A stretch of 64,000 bases of DNA, taken from positions 50,503,328 through 50,567,327 of the forward strand of contig OY747713.1 in NCBI GenBank assembly GCA_963556495.2, in the 5' to 3' direction. This document shows positions 45,330 through 56,789 of this stretch, piece by piece. Source of the DNA: Valencia hispanica (lineage: Eukaryota > Chordata > Actinopteri > Cyprinodontiformes > Valenciidae). Every line of letters begins with the position of its first letter. The stretch's first letter is position 1. A model generated the notes under the pieces. The model was not told where the DNA came from. It searched no databases and worked only from the letters and a program-made list of their open reading frames with translations. The position numbers and the translations under genes are program-made.

Positions 45330-47300
45330 TACAGATAATGGTTTGAACTGTTTTCTATATTTACTGAAGATATACAAGTATTTATATATTTACATAAAAA
45401 AGGATCATCTGTAATATTTACTCACAAAAAACAAAAGCATACATAATCTCTAACAGGGCAAATCAATGTAAAATTTGTTTTGGATTTCTACACAGAAGAG
45501 CTCTCAGCAATACTTTTGATTGTAAGATTTATTGCTTTTTTTATAAGACTGTTTTCATTTGTAATGGAATCATACTATAGTACAGATATGTATTGAGATA
45601 TATTTTTAATGGCTCAAAGGCTTACTCCAGCAATATGTACACTGTGTAAGGCACCTCTGTTTTATTTATACTAATAAAAATATGTGCTTTGTGTCACAAG
45701 TATATCCATTATCTGAACAAGAATAGCAATGAAGAGTGTAAAGGTAAAACTCCAGAAACAGCAATAATAGCTCTGACAAAAGTTTTTGGCAATAACATAA
45801 TAGACTTAAAATTTTGATTTGAATATTCAATATAAAAATTCAGAAAATATTTGTAGAAGAGTTTTTATTCACAGGTGAATCTTCTCATGTTACTTGACTG
45901 TCCAGTCTGCCTCATTGATAAATTCCACTGAAAAGTACAGAAGGAAAGCCTTTATGATTGCAATGCTCCACTATGCTTAAGTGTCAATCACATACAGGCT
46001 GTGAACTGAGGGGACGTTGTCCCAGCTGTGATAGTGGTTGATGCAACAAAACACAAAAAGAGGTCAGGCAGGTGGAAGCAGGAATCAACTTTTTAGCCCA
46101 CAAGCCTTGTAGGTTGGAGACCAGGCAACCTGCTGCTCTGCAGCATGAAATCCAGGGATGTAGAGGGGGATTTGGCTTCTTGGGCTAAAGCCAAGCAGGG
46201 AATTGCTTGACTGGCCATCACTGGCAGCTAGACCCAAACTTGTTGATGCTTCCTCTCTTATCTGCCCCACACCATCAAGCTGCTGCAGCTCCTACTTTGT
46301 GGTGCATAAGCAATATTTCCACCAGTGTCATCTCCAAACCCTCCCCTGAGATTTATATGGCTGTTGAAGTAGAAAATGAATATTTTACAGTTCACTTGCC
46401 TGATCAATTACCTACAAGCTGTTGCTGTATTTTGAGGCTGGTTGGAAGAAATGGTTGTAGGCAGCGATAGAATGGTCTGTGGGGAGTCCTCTACCACAGC
46501 AGCAACAAAATCAAAACAAAGAGGAGCTATGAATTAGATTGTCTGTAGTGGGCTACATGGTTTTGTATGCACACAGTCCTGGGAGTGTTGCAAAACAAAT
46601 TACAGCTTTTAGTCAATAATTACTGCTGGCTAATTTCAAGACATTACAGACACAGGGTTGATTGTAGTTGCCAAGTGCTTCTTGAGTCAAAGCCAAATGC
46701 AATATTTCAGAAATGAATATTTAATGTTGTCATTGTTCACTGATTAACATCAATCTGCATGTAGCTTCTTCAAGCAATTTTCCTACTGATAATACAGTTT
46801 TACTAACTGAACAGTGATGGGGTTTCTCTTGTGATACACAGTCCTCTAATTGTAGTTTGCTGGATAGTGTTTCAACCTTCAAAATGGTCTTTATTCTTAA
46901 GGTTTTAGTTTTCACCCCACAGCAGTTTTGTTGCACTTGAAATATCCTGTAGATCAGTTTCATTAAGAAAATGGTGATCACGTTTATTGGCAACCCTGGT
47001 AATGAATTCTACAAAAGCTTAAATAACAATAAATTGATCCTTTATTGTGGCAACACAACCTCTCACTGAAAAAGTTTTTATTCAAGGATGGGGAGCTCAT
47101 ATGTAAAAAAAAACTGTTAAATAAATGTTTTCTATTTTATTTTTTATATTGATCAGTGTTTCTAGGAACATTAATTTAGTAATCTTTGTTTTCCGGTTTT
47201 GCTTAGGGATATATATAATGTGAGACAGAACCTTGTATTGTCATTTCTTTCAGTAGTTTTGCGTTTTGTGCTGGCAAATCTTTCCAGTAAGTCTGTTTTG
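45330..47300. other. no gene recognised
   Basis: AT-rich DNA. The 61-codon minus-strand frame at 46085-46270 (QSSNSLLGFSPRSQIPLYIP) shows no family resemblance and has no convincing splice context. Confidence 0.45.
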
Positions 47301-47304
47301 TTTC

Positions 47305-47855
47305 CATCCATCCATCCATCCATCCATCCATCCATCCATCCATCCAATTTTCTCCCACTTATCTGGGGTCTGGTCGCTGGGGCAGCAGCTTAAACAGAGA
47401 GAACCAGACTTCCCCCTCTTCAGCTACTTGAGACAGCTCCTCAGGGGGAATCTCAAGGCGTTCCCTGGCCAGCTGAGAAACATAGTCCCTCCAGCATGAC
47501 CTAGGTCTTCTTCCGGGCCTCCTCCCGGTGGGACGTGTCCGGAACACCTTACCAGGGAGGCGTCCAGGAGGCAGTTTGACCAGATGCCCGAGCCACCTCA
47601 ACTGACTCCTCCCCATGTGGAGCTTCTCACCCTATTTCTAAGGGAGAGCCCCAGACACCCTGCGGAGGAAACTCATTTCAGTCCCTTGTATCAGTGATAT
47701 AGTTCTTAATGTCACTATCCAGAACTCGTGACCATAGATAATAGTAGAAATGTAGATTAACCTGTAAATCGAGAGCTTCGCCTTTTAGCTCAGCTCTCTC
47801 TTCACCATGACAGACCGTTACAGCTCCCACAGACTCCAGTCCTGAGGCCACCAAA
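47305..47855 (-). pseudogene. RTE/Rex3-like LINE 3' end, second copy
   Basis: On the minus strand, 47850-47690 resembles the region preceding the tail (VTVCHGEERAELKGEALDLQ and HFYYYLWSRVLDSDIKN). It is followed by a frame with ETSFLRRVSG and 47616-47359 with SQLRWLGHLVKLPPGRLPGK and RRPRSCWRDYVSQLARERLE. The 3' end is a (GGAT)n tail (CATCCATC 47306-47346). It is longer at the 5' side than the copy at 6240 and carries stops between the pieces. Confidence 0.7.
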
Positions 47856-48857
47856 CACCTTGGGCAACCTTGGCGGAGTCCAACTCTCACTGGAAATTAG
47901 CCCAACTTACAGACAGCAATGCGAACTATGGTCTGACACCGTTACACCTTGCCTTGAGACGATGAACAAACCTCTGGACAGAGTCAACAGCATGCAGACC
48001 CCCCCCCCCACGCTCATCATCGGCGACTCCATCGAGAGGGATGTGAGGAAGAGTGGAACCCCTAGCTCTGTATTTCCCTGGAGCCACCGTGACTGATATC
48101 ACAGAAAAGCTCCTGTGTGAGTAAAGTTGTAATTCATGATGGCACCAACAACATTCATAAGCAGCAGTCTGAGCTCCAGAAGCGTGATTTTAATCAAATG
48201 TTTTAATTAATAAAAAATTCATATGTGTCTGTTTTTAATCTCTGGCCCCACTCTCACCGTTGGCAGAGGAATTGGTCGTTTTAGCACACTTTTATCTCTG
48301 AACACTTGGCTTTCCTCTGCCATCAGCATTGGTTTTATAGGCAACTTTAACATTTCACCTCATTCATGCCTGTCATTATCAGTAGAGAATTGACTAAAAA
48401 TCATAAACCCAACAAATGCAACCCCAATAATCTCAAACAGTTACCAAAAGTCCCACTTTCCTTAAATCATACAGTCACTCCATCTCCAGTGACTATTAAC
48501 ATGGCACTTTTAAATGATTGCTCTCTGCTGAAAAAAACTTTTATCAATGATCTGATTTTAGACCATAATCTTTATTGTTTATTTTTAATGGAAACATAGT
48601 TGAGTGCAGATGCCTCTATTGTTCTTACAGAGGCTTCCCTACCAAATTTTACCTTCACTTATTCCACAAGGAGTAACAAAAGCTGAGGCGGTACTGCTTT
48701 TATAAGTTCATCAACACTTTCTGCCAGACCTGTTTTATTTGATATTAGCACTTTTCAATATAATGCAACTGTTTTTAGTACTCCTCAGATTTTGTGTCAC
48801 AGTTTATAGGCCTCCAAAAAAGAGCACACTGTTGTAATCTACTCAGCATAAGCAATA
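47856..48857 (+). pseudogene. L2-A LINE: ORF1 esterase end and ORF2 endonuclease start
   Basis: Plus-strand frame 47860-48096 ends PPPTLIIGDSIERDVRKSG, the GDS motif of the ORF1 SGNH esterase. A shifted frame at about 48120 gives VVIHDGTNNIHKQQSELQKR, where the usual GxND is GTNN, so the block is altered. ORF2 starts around 48366 and enters the APE endonuclease: MALLNDCSLLKKTFINDLIL (family: LLNVRSLLNKTF) and DHNLYCLFLMET. Later, VTVYRPPKKEHTVVIYSA runs up to the insertion point at 48857. It continues at 50634, 51259 and 56790. Multiple frameshifts show that this is the oldest layer of the stack. Confidence 0.7.
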
Positions 48858-50633
48858 AGTGTCTGGTTTATCTGACCATCAATAAATTAATATTAAAATA
48901 ATTATTAATGACGTTCGAGTTTAATCTGTTTATTAAAGATAATCGGGGCACCAATCTCGGATTCAAGATACTTTTAAATAATCCAAACAGCCAGTCTCTT
49001 CTGAAAGGCAGAGTCCGTCTGCGAGGATATTATTAACTGTACACACACTGAAGAAGAACAAGAAACTTCTCGTTAACTAAGGAAATTTATTAAGAAAATA
49101 GATCAACCTTATAGCCAAAAATTTCATTTATAATTTCCATCTATTCTAACGAATGCATAAATATAGAATAAAGAGTTAGCGTTGAGGGGAGGGGTTACGG
49201 TGTGTGTGTGTGTTCTTGTATAGCTATCCTATTTAGGACCTTCTCTGGGATATTCGTTAACCTTCTGAAGATCGATCCTAATATGGTGGACCCCCTTTTT
49301 TAGGGTAAGGGTTTGGGGTAGGCATAAATGCAGCTATTAAAATGAATAGAAGTCAATATAAAGTCCTAATATGGGTAGCAATACAGGCTTGTGTGTTTGT
49401 GTGTGTGTGTGCGTGCGTGTGTGTGTGTGTGTGTTTACATGTATAGCTATACTTGTGAGGACCAACCTTTGACAGCCCACCACCCTTGTGTGGACATTTG
49501 TAGTTGTGAGGACATTTTGCCTAGTCCCCACAATGTTCAACTAGCATGGGGAACAATACAGGCTTGTGTGTTTGTGTGTGTACGTGCGTGTGTGTGTGTG
49601 AGTGTGGGTGTATGTGTGTGTGTTTGTGAGACAGCGAGCGAATGAATGAAAGGGGTTTAGCTTACACCCTCTCTTGTCATCAATAACTCAAATCTTATCA
49701 ATTGGCGCGATCGGCTCACAAAGGGAGACAAAGAAGGACCGCGTGGCGATTCGACAAAGGTTAGCTTCAATTAGCAATGGTGGCTTGGACAAAGGGAAAG
49801 GGGTTGACAGTGAGAGGGAATCAACGGGAGGCCACATGACCTGCCTAAACAGCCATGTGAGCCAACAGCACCGGACAATACAACAAGCCAGGAAATAATA
49901 CAATATACTGCTTCTGGTTGCAACCAACAAGTAAAATGACAATAAAACACAAAGCATGCAACATTCAGGGCCCGCGTACGGCGACGCTAATTGACCAAGA
50001 ATAACAGTGGTTTACAAGTTAACAAACTTATCAACCAACAGAAAACGGGAACTAACCCGTTGGACCTAAATCTCCTCTACCCAGACTCAACAGAAATAAA
50101 CCAGGTTTATCCTACTTGGTGATGACTCTCTTCCAGTCCATGACGAATGATGTAGAACGGCCTGAGAGTGTCCAGTTTGGGAGGAGCGGTTTTGCACAAA
50201 CCGAGGTGAGAAAGCGGACGTCCGATTTCAGGCGCTGAGGGACTCAGGCCTGTTTTCAATAGAGCTCAGAGGCCAGCGGACTTCCTAGATGCACGAACGG
50301 GAAGTGGGTTTGCTTGGCCGGTTCACTTCGAAGTTTAAAAAGGGGAGTTCTTTACTGGTCCAGCAGGTTTGAACGAAAAAGGGGAAAGTTTGCTAGCAGG
50401 GAAGTAAAGCGTCTCCTTGCGGCTCCGCGGGTAGGAACCAAAAGACAAACATTTTGGATTTCGCGCCCCCTTTATCAACTCTATGATGTCATCACTGGCC
50501 ACGGACCAATGAGAATGGGTTGAGGGCGGCGCAAAGGATATTGGGAGATGCCGTTTGTTTTTGTTTTTTTGTTATTTTTTTTGTTTTTTATTTATTTTTA
50601 CCTATCTAGGAGATGCAGTTTGTTCAGTAAAAG
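48858..50633. mobile_element. unclassified 1.8-kb insertion in L2-A
   Basis: It is flanked by GCAATA at 48852-48857 and 50634-50639, so insertion with a 6-bp duplication is plausible, and L2 sequence resumes to the right. The minus strand has LTR-like traits: an AATAAA signal near 48930 and an end AAACCAGACA at about 48860. A clean TG...CA pair that agrees with the duplication cannot be drawn. The middle holds TG-rich minisatellite copies (GGCTTGTGTGTTTGTGTGTG at 49386 and 49560). No gag, pol or transposase frame is seen. Confidence 0.5.
49199..49625. repeat. TG-rich minisatellite region
   Basis: There are two imperfect copies (about 174 bp apart) of a unit with CAATACAGGCTTGTGTGTTT followed by GTGCGTG runs, and short (TG)n at 49199-49212. 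Between them is a GTGAGGACC...TAGTCCCCAC stem-like motif common in fish minisatellites. Confidence 0.7.
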
Positions 50634-50639
50634 GCAATA

Positions 50640-50935
50640 GCCTCAACAACACCTTTTATTAATCCTGCACAACTCCTTGGAAAATATTCTTTTAGATGAT
50701 TTTATTCTACATGTGGATAACCTTTGAGATTCCTTATCAACAGATTTTTTAAACGTCCAGAATTATATGGATCTTAGTCAACATGTCACGCAGCCCACTC
50801 ACAACAGAGGACACACCCTGGACTTGGTCATCACGCATGTCCTCCATTGACCTGGCTGTCTCTGACCACTACTGCACGTTTTTTAACATCACCAGTTTTA
50901 TCCAGCAGGAGACCTCTCTCCGGAACTGTCAGGAA
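50640..50935 (+). pseudogene. L2-A LINE: endonuclease C-terminal part
   Basis: It encodes ILLDDFILHVDN (family: ILGDFNIHVDN) and NVQNYMDLSQHVTQPTHNRG, HTLDLVIT, then SDHYCTFFNITSF, the SDH motif that closes the endonuclease. The catalytic GDFN is DDFI here. It is interrupted at about 50936 by an L2-C 3' end. Confidence 0.7.
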
Positions 50936-51258
50936 ACGTCTTCTAACCGAGACTAAAAACCCATCTGTTTAGAATTGCCTTCGAGTAAATGATTGACATC
51001 ATATGTATGAAATTTGTTCATGCTTTCTTGCTTTATTGATCTTTCTCTTGCTTTATTGTGTATCATGTGTTATTGTGCATCATGTGTAATGTGTGTTTCA
51101 TGATAATTTGCTACTTTTACTTTTAATTTCCAATGTTATATTCCATGTTTGTTTGTTTTGTTTTTGGTTTTAAAATCACCAAATCATGTAACGCACCTTG
51201 AATTACCCTGTTGTTGAAAGTGTGCTATACAAATGAAATTGCCTTGACTTGCCTAACC
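50936..51258 (+). repeat. L2-C 3' UTR fragment nested in L2-A
   Basis: Begins in the C-terminal codons (equivalent of LKTHLFRIAF) and runs through a T-rich 3' UTR to GTGTGCTATACAAATGAAAT and TGCCTTGACTTGCC, the same tail as 30013-30535. The target duplication is not clear. Confidence 0.6.
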
Positions 51259-51490
51259 CCTGAAGTGGCAGCAGGTTTCTGAAAAGATAGCTCCTATTGC
51301 TTTACCTGCCCCCTGGGATTTTATCATCAATGACTTTGACAGTAGGCTTTTGTGCGCTCTCGACCTGCTTGCTCCACTAAAAGTTAAAAGTACACACTCA
51401 AAACTTGCATCGCTGTGGAGAAATGAAGACCTCAAAAAAATAAAGAGAAATTGCAAGGTGGCGAAGGGAAAATGTATATATATCGATATA
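51259..51490 (+). pseudogene. L2-A LINE: linker between endonuclease and RT
   Basis: Reads LCALLDLLAPLKVKSTHSKL and ASLWRNEDLKKIKRN with small frame changes, the segment that follows SDH in L2 ORF2. It is cut by the left inverted repeat at about 51494. Confidence 0.6.
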
Positions 51491-52816
51491 TATAGAAGTA
51501 GTATAGGGGGTACTTCAAAATGATTGATTGCCAACAGGTGGGGGAAGGGGGGATAACAGGTGCATGTGATGCTAAATATAGAATGCTAAATTCATTACCA
51601 AATATGGTCATATCTGGTGGTTGATGATGACAGGTGCATATACTAAATATAGAATGCTAAATGCATTACCTAATATGGTCATATCTGGAGGATGACAGGT
51701 GCATATATAGGCTTTAAAGGTGTCCTATCTTGACAAAGGATCAGTCTTTATTGCAGAATTCTAGGCTAGTGGTCAGCGGACCTCACTGGAAGATTTAATT
51801 TCTTGGAAGACAGGAAGCATCAGTTAGAGAGCCAAATATTAATAAGGTAAGAGATTGTGTTGGTAATAAGTAATTTTAAAGAGATTGATATTAAAGTGTG
51901 GGAGAGACACTTACCTGTAGATATGGCACAGATTGGATGTGTTTCTCAGGCCAATTTCAGGATTAAAACCAATGAAAAAAGAGGATGAAAGAATACTACA
52001 CTCTACAAGACATCTTAGCACTTGAAGAAATGACAAAAATGGGGGGTTTCAAGGCAGTGTGATGGGACCCGCCCCAGAGATGGAGAGGAGGGCAGTGTAT
52101 TCAATTCAATTCAATTCAGTTTATTTATATAGCGCCAATTCACAACAGATGTCATCTCAAGGCACTTAACAAGAAGTCATTTCAATACATTTATACAAAC
52201 ATTCCAATCAGTTAAAAAGTTTCCTATTTAAGGAATCCCAGCAGATTGCGTCAAGTCATTGGCGTGAGGTTGGGCCCCGTTGATGCAGACTTTCCAACCA
52301 CAGCAATCCTTCAGCAATCCCTCATACTGAGCAAGCATGTAGCGACGGTGGAGAGGAAAAACTCCCCGTTAACAGGAAGAAACCTCCAACAGAACCAGGC
52401 TCAGTAGGAGCGGCCATCTGCCACGACCGTCTGGGGGTTTGAGAAGACAGAGCAGAAACACAGAAGGAACAGAAGATCTGATATAAGAGAACTTTCTATG
52501 TTACAGAAAGTAAAAAGTTGATAATAGGACACAGTGGATGTTCAGTTACTAGGAGGATCATCCCAGTCGATGCCCCCCGTCCAACAGGGCATTGCAGCCA
52601 AGCAGGATACCAGACCAGGTATATCTTCTATGGAGAGAAAAACACTGAGAGAAAACAAAGTTAACAGTCGAAATAGCAGAATGTACTGTAATACAACTGG
52701 AGAGTCGTAGGAGAAAACGAAGTAGCAGAGTGAAGAAAATTGGTAAGTCTGTCCTCCAGCAGTCTAAGCCTATAGCAGCATAACTACAGAGATAGCTCAG
52801 GATGACCTAAGCCACT

Positions 52817-55814
52817 CTAACTATAAGCTTTATCAAAAAGGAAAGTTTTAAGCCTGGCCTTAAAAGTAAACAGAGTGTCTGCCTCACGGACTAAAGCTGG
52901 GAGCTGGTTCCACAGGAGAGGAGCCTGATAACTAAAAGATCTGCCTCCCATTCTACTTTTAGAAATCCTAGGAATTACAAGTAAACCTGCAGTCTGAGAG
53001 CGAAGGGCTCTGTTAGGAACATAAGGAACAATTAGATCTCTGATGTATGAGGGAGCTTGATTATTAAGGGCTTTGTATGTAAGAAGAAGGATCTTAAATT
53101 CTATTCTGGATTTAACAGGGAGCAAATGAAGGGAAGCTAAAACAGGAGAAATGTGATCTCTCTTTTTTTAATATTCATCAGAACTCTTGCTGCCGCATTT
53201 TGGATCAACTGAAGGCTTTTAATGGCATTTTGTGGACTACCTGATAGTAAAGAACTACAGTAGTCCAGCCTTGAGGTAACAAATGCATGGACTAGTTTCT
53301 CAGCATCACTCCTGGACAGGATGTTTCTAATTTTAGCAATATTCCGGAGGTGAAAGAAAGAAATCCTAGAAACCTGTTTAATATGGGATTTAAATGTCAA
53401 GTCTTGGTCAAAAATAACGCCGAGGTTCTTTACCTTATTACTGGGGGCCAATTTAATGCCATCCAGATGAAGTGATTGACTAATCAGTTTCTGTTTAAGA
53501 ACTTCTGGTCCAAAGACAGCAACTTCTGTTTTGTCAGAATTTAAAAGCAAAAAGTTTAGGGTCATCCATGTTTTTATGTCTTCCAGACATGCCTGTAATC
53601 TACCTAACTGACTGAGTTCATCAGGATTTATGGATAAATATAGTTGTGTATCATCTGCATAACTGTGGAAATTTATCCCATGCTGTCTAATGATTCTACC
53701 AATTGGGAACATATATATGGTGAACAGAATTGGTCCAAGCACAGAACCCTGTGGAACTCCACAAGTAACCCTTGAGAGTGAAGAAGATTTATCATTTACA
53801 TGAACAAACTGGAATCTATCAGACAAATATGATTTAAACCAGCCTAGTGCTGTTCCTTTGATCCCTGCAACATGTTCAAGCCTTTCTAAGAGAATATTAT
53901 GATCGACTGTGTCAAAAGCAGCACTGAGATCTAACAAAACCAGAACAGACACAAGTCCATTATCTGAGGCCATGAGAATATCATTAGTAACCTTCACCAG
54001 TGCTGTTTCAGTGCTATGATGAGCTCTAAAACCTGAATGAAACTCTTCAAACAGCTCGTTACTGTTTAGATGCTCACAGACTTGATTAGCAACAATTTTC
54101 TCAAGGACTTTGGATAAGAAAGGAAGGTTAGATATAGGTCTGTAATTCACTAAGTCATCTTGATCAAGGGAAGGTTTCTTGAGTAAAGGTTTAATTACAG
54201 CTATTTTAAATTCCTGTGGTACGTATCCGTTTACTAAGGATAGATTCATCATATCCAAAATGGGGCCAGGAACCAAATGGAACACTTCTTTAAATAATTT
54301 GGTTGGAATTGGGTCCAACATACAAGTTGAAGGTTTAGATGAGGCTAATATTTTTGATAATTCCGAAAGCTCGACTGAATCAAAACAGCCTAAGCACAAC
54401 TGAGGTTCTACAGTTCTTTCCGATACTGCCTCATTTACTGAGGAAGAAGTAATCGTGTTTGGGAGGATGCCAATGATTTTATTTTTAATAGAATTAATTT
54501 TATTTATGAAGAATTCCATAAAATCATCACTGCTAAGAGCTGGGGGAATAGTTGGCTTAACAAAGCTATGACTCTGTGTAAGTTTGGCAACTGTACTAAA
54601 AAGAAACCTAGGATTTTTTTTATTCGCCTCTATTAATGATGAAAAATATGCTGTTCTAGCTTGTCGAAGGGTCTTTTTATACAGCAATAGACTGTTATTC
54701 CAGGTTAAATAGGAATCCTCTAGGTGTGTAGAGCGCCATTTTCTCTCCAACTTCCTAGTATTCTGCTTTAAAGTACGCAACTCTGCGTTGAACCAAGGAG
54801 TCAGCCTCCCTTTCTTTTTTTTTAAGGGGGCTACACTATCTAATGCCAAACGCAATGAGGACGTAACGCTGTGAAACCAGATCATCAATTTCTGAAGGGT
54901 TAGAGATAGAATTGCTGCCATCCACTGTGTTACCCTGAGACACTAAGGAAAGTAAGAATGGAACAGATTCTTTAAAAATTGTTACAGCATTGTCTGATAA
55001 AGCTCTACTATAATGAAATTTTCTTTCAGATTTAAGATGGTCAGTTAAAGTAAATTCAAAAGTTATTAAGAAGTGGTCAGACAAGACCGGGTTATGTGGG
55101 TGGACTGTTATTTCCTCACACTCAATACCGTATGTCAGTACAAGGTCCAAAGTGTGTTTGCCCAAGTGGGTCGATCCCTGTACTTTTTGAGTAAAGCCAA
55201 TTGAGTCTAAAATAGCATTAAAGGCTGCATTTAGGCTATCCCTTTCAGTATCCACATGAATATTAAAGTCCCCCACTATAATAACCCTATCAGTATTTAA
55301 TACTAAATCAGATAAAAAAATGTGAGATCTGATCCAAGAATTGAGAGTAAGGGCCTGGTGGACAATACAAAACCACAAACAAAAATGGTCTTAATGTTTT
55401 GCAACTTGGATGAGGAAAATTAAGGGTTAGATGTTCAAAAGAACTGTAGCTATCAATTGGTCTGGAACTAATTAGTAAATCAGAACGAAAAATGGTTGCA
55501 ACTCCTCCTCCTCGCCCAGTATTTCTAGGAATGTGACAATTTAAATGACTGGAAGGAGTTGACTCATTTATACTGACATAATCCTCCTGCTGCAACCAGG
55601 TTTCTGAGAGACAAAAGAAATCAATGTGATTATCACAAATCAAGTCATTTACTAACAAAGTCTTTGAGGAGAGAGATCTTATGTTTAATAAACCACATTT
55701 AATAGATTTATTTTTCTGTTCAGTCAAAGTTGTATTTATTTTTATGAGATTTCCATAATTTGCTTTTGTTGGCTTAACTTTTAATCCATTTAATTTTGGC
55801 CGTGGCCAAGACAC
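52817..55814 (-). pseudogene. L2-B ORF2: APE endonuclease and reverse transcriptase
   Basis: On the minus strand, 55814-55308 and 55378-54836 give the endonuclease: [41 protein letters not shown] and VLSDHFLITF. 54921-53137 is a 594-codon block with VIKPLLKKPSLDQDDLVNYR, FHSGFRAHHSTETALVK, motif A LLDLSAAFDTVDHN (Asp intact), GVPQGSVLGPILFTIYM and YADDTQLY (53638-53661). 53125-52817 is the C-terminus LPVKSRIEFKILLLTYKALN...FKARLKTFLFDKAYS. Only about three frame breaks separate a full protein: one extra T in a T-run near 55318, one near 54870, and two extra A in an A-run near 53165 (7 A against 5 in the copy at 26590). All catalytic motifs are preserved. Confidence 0.88.
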
Positions 55815-55907
55815 TGTTTCTATAGGGTAATGGGGGGGTAACAGTACAGAAGCAGCAGAGAGGTGGGTTAAACTACGACTCTGCTTCCTGGTCTGGACCC
55901 TGGGTTG

Positions 55908-56108
55908 TCAGTGTTTTGGAGGACTAATAAATTCGGCCATATTCCTAGAAAGAAGAGCTGCTCCATCCAAAGTGGGATGGATGCCGTCTCTCCGGATCAG
56001 ACCAGTTTTTCCCCAAAATGTTCTCCAGTTATCAATGTAGCCCACATCATTTGCAGGACACCACCACCCAGACAACCGTTGATGGAATGACAGCATGCGG
56101 CTAAACAT
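55908..56108 (-). pseudogene. L2-B ORF1 C-terminal part (SGNH esterase end)
   Basis: [60 protein letters not shown]. The D...H pair in RRDGIHPT is the catalytic Asp/His block of the SGNH fold. The N-terminus and GDS motif are missing because the element is 5'-truncated at 56122. Confidence 0.75.
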
Positions 56109-56278
56109 GTCGTCACTGGTCCGTATTCAAATGATATAAGCGATCCTATGCATTGCAGCACCAGTGTTTCACTAACTCAACAATTCTCTGAACAAGAGGG
56201 TCACGAAGGTATGGCTGAGAGACCGCGATTGATAGAGACATATATTACGGTGTGAACACAAGCTTTTAAACAAGGAGA

Positions 56279-56280
<2 letters not shown>

Positions 56281-56328
<48 letters not shown>
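56281..56328. repeat. (GT)n microsatellite
   Basis: About 24 perfect GT units within the non-L2 part of the inverted-repeat unit. Confidence 0.97.
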
Positions 56329-56331
<3 letters not shown>

Positions 56332-56789
56332 ATTGCGTTGAGATGGTATCTCCTTTCACTTATCATGAACAGGTTCATGAGAAAGTCACCCAAACTAATG
56401 AATAAAGTTTGTGTATAACACCCATCAGCTGTTTTTGTAGGTAACCCCCCACACTTTCTCTATTCATCTGTATTGAACAGTTGTTGCAAGTAACTGAGAA
56501 TAACAGTTGCCTGAATGTTGAGTCCGCACCATCGTTATATTTAACATGCACCTGTTTTCATCATCATCCTCCGGATATGACCATATTAGGTAATGAATAT
56601 AACCTGCTATATTTAGTATATGCACCTGTCATCATCATCCACCGGATATGACCATATTAGGTAATGAATTTAGCATTCTATATTTAGCATCACATGCACC
56701 TGTCATCCCCCCTCCCCCCTCTAACACCTGTTGGCAATCAATCATTTTGACAGAAAGTACCTCCTATACTACTTACAGAACTTCTCATA

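Larger units (their letters stand above)
52105..56122 (-). mobile_element. L2-B: near-complete L2 LINE
   Basis: This is a 4.0-kb minus-strand LINE flanked by GTATTCAA at 52097-52104 and 56123-56130. It has a 3' tail of ATTCA repeats and a 3' UTR with GGCGCTATATAAATAAACTG, ORF2, and the last third of ORF1 at its 5' end. It is the best preserved LINE in the window and is inserted within the 5.3-kb inverted-repeat unit. Its relative at 26294-27617 has nearly identical sequence over the shared part. Confidence 0.9.
51494..56787. mobile_element. 5.3-kb unit with long inverted repeats, superfamily unknown
   Basis: The left arm 51494-51715 starts AAGTAGTATAGGGGGTACTT and the right arm 56537-56787, read inward, starts AAGTAGTATAGGAGGTACTT. 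They stay alignable for over 200 bp. Each arm contains two to three tandem units of about 73 bp with core ACAGGTGCAT...CTAAATATAG...ATATGGTCATATC. The unit splits the L2-A frame between KKIKRN and ...NNAVRKYFSKIISA. Flanking ATAG and ACAG could be a decayed 4-bp duplication. Apart from the nested L2-B, its own interior is only about 0.8 kb and non-coding. Confidence 0.7.

Noticed and set aside
44894..45377. Three overlapping minus-strand ORFs with 'VPRPGFEPG'-type sequence
   Set aside because: They lie inside a common SINE-like repeat. Such frames recur wherever the repeat is present and are not genes.
46085..46270. 61-codon minus-strand ORF as a host exon
   Set aside because: No recognisable domain, no consistent splice sites and no neighbouring exons in frame.
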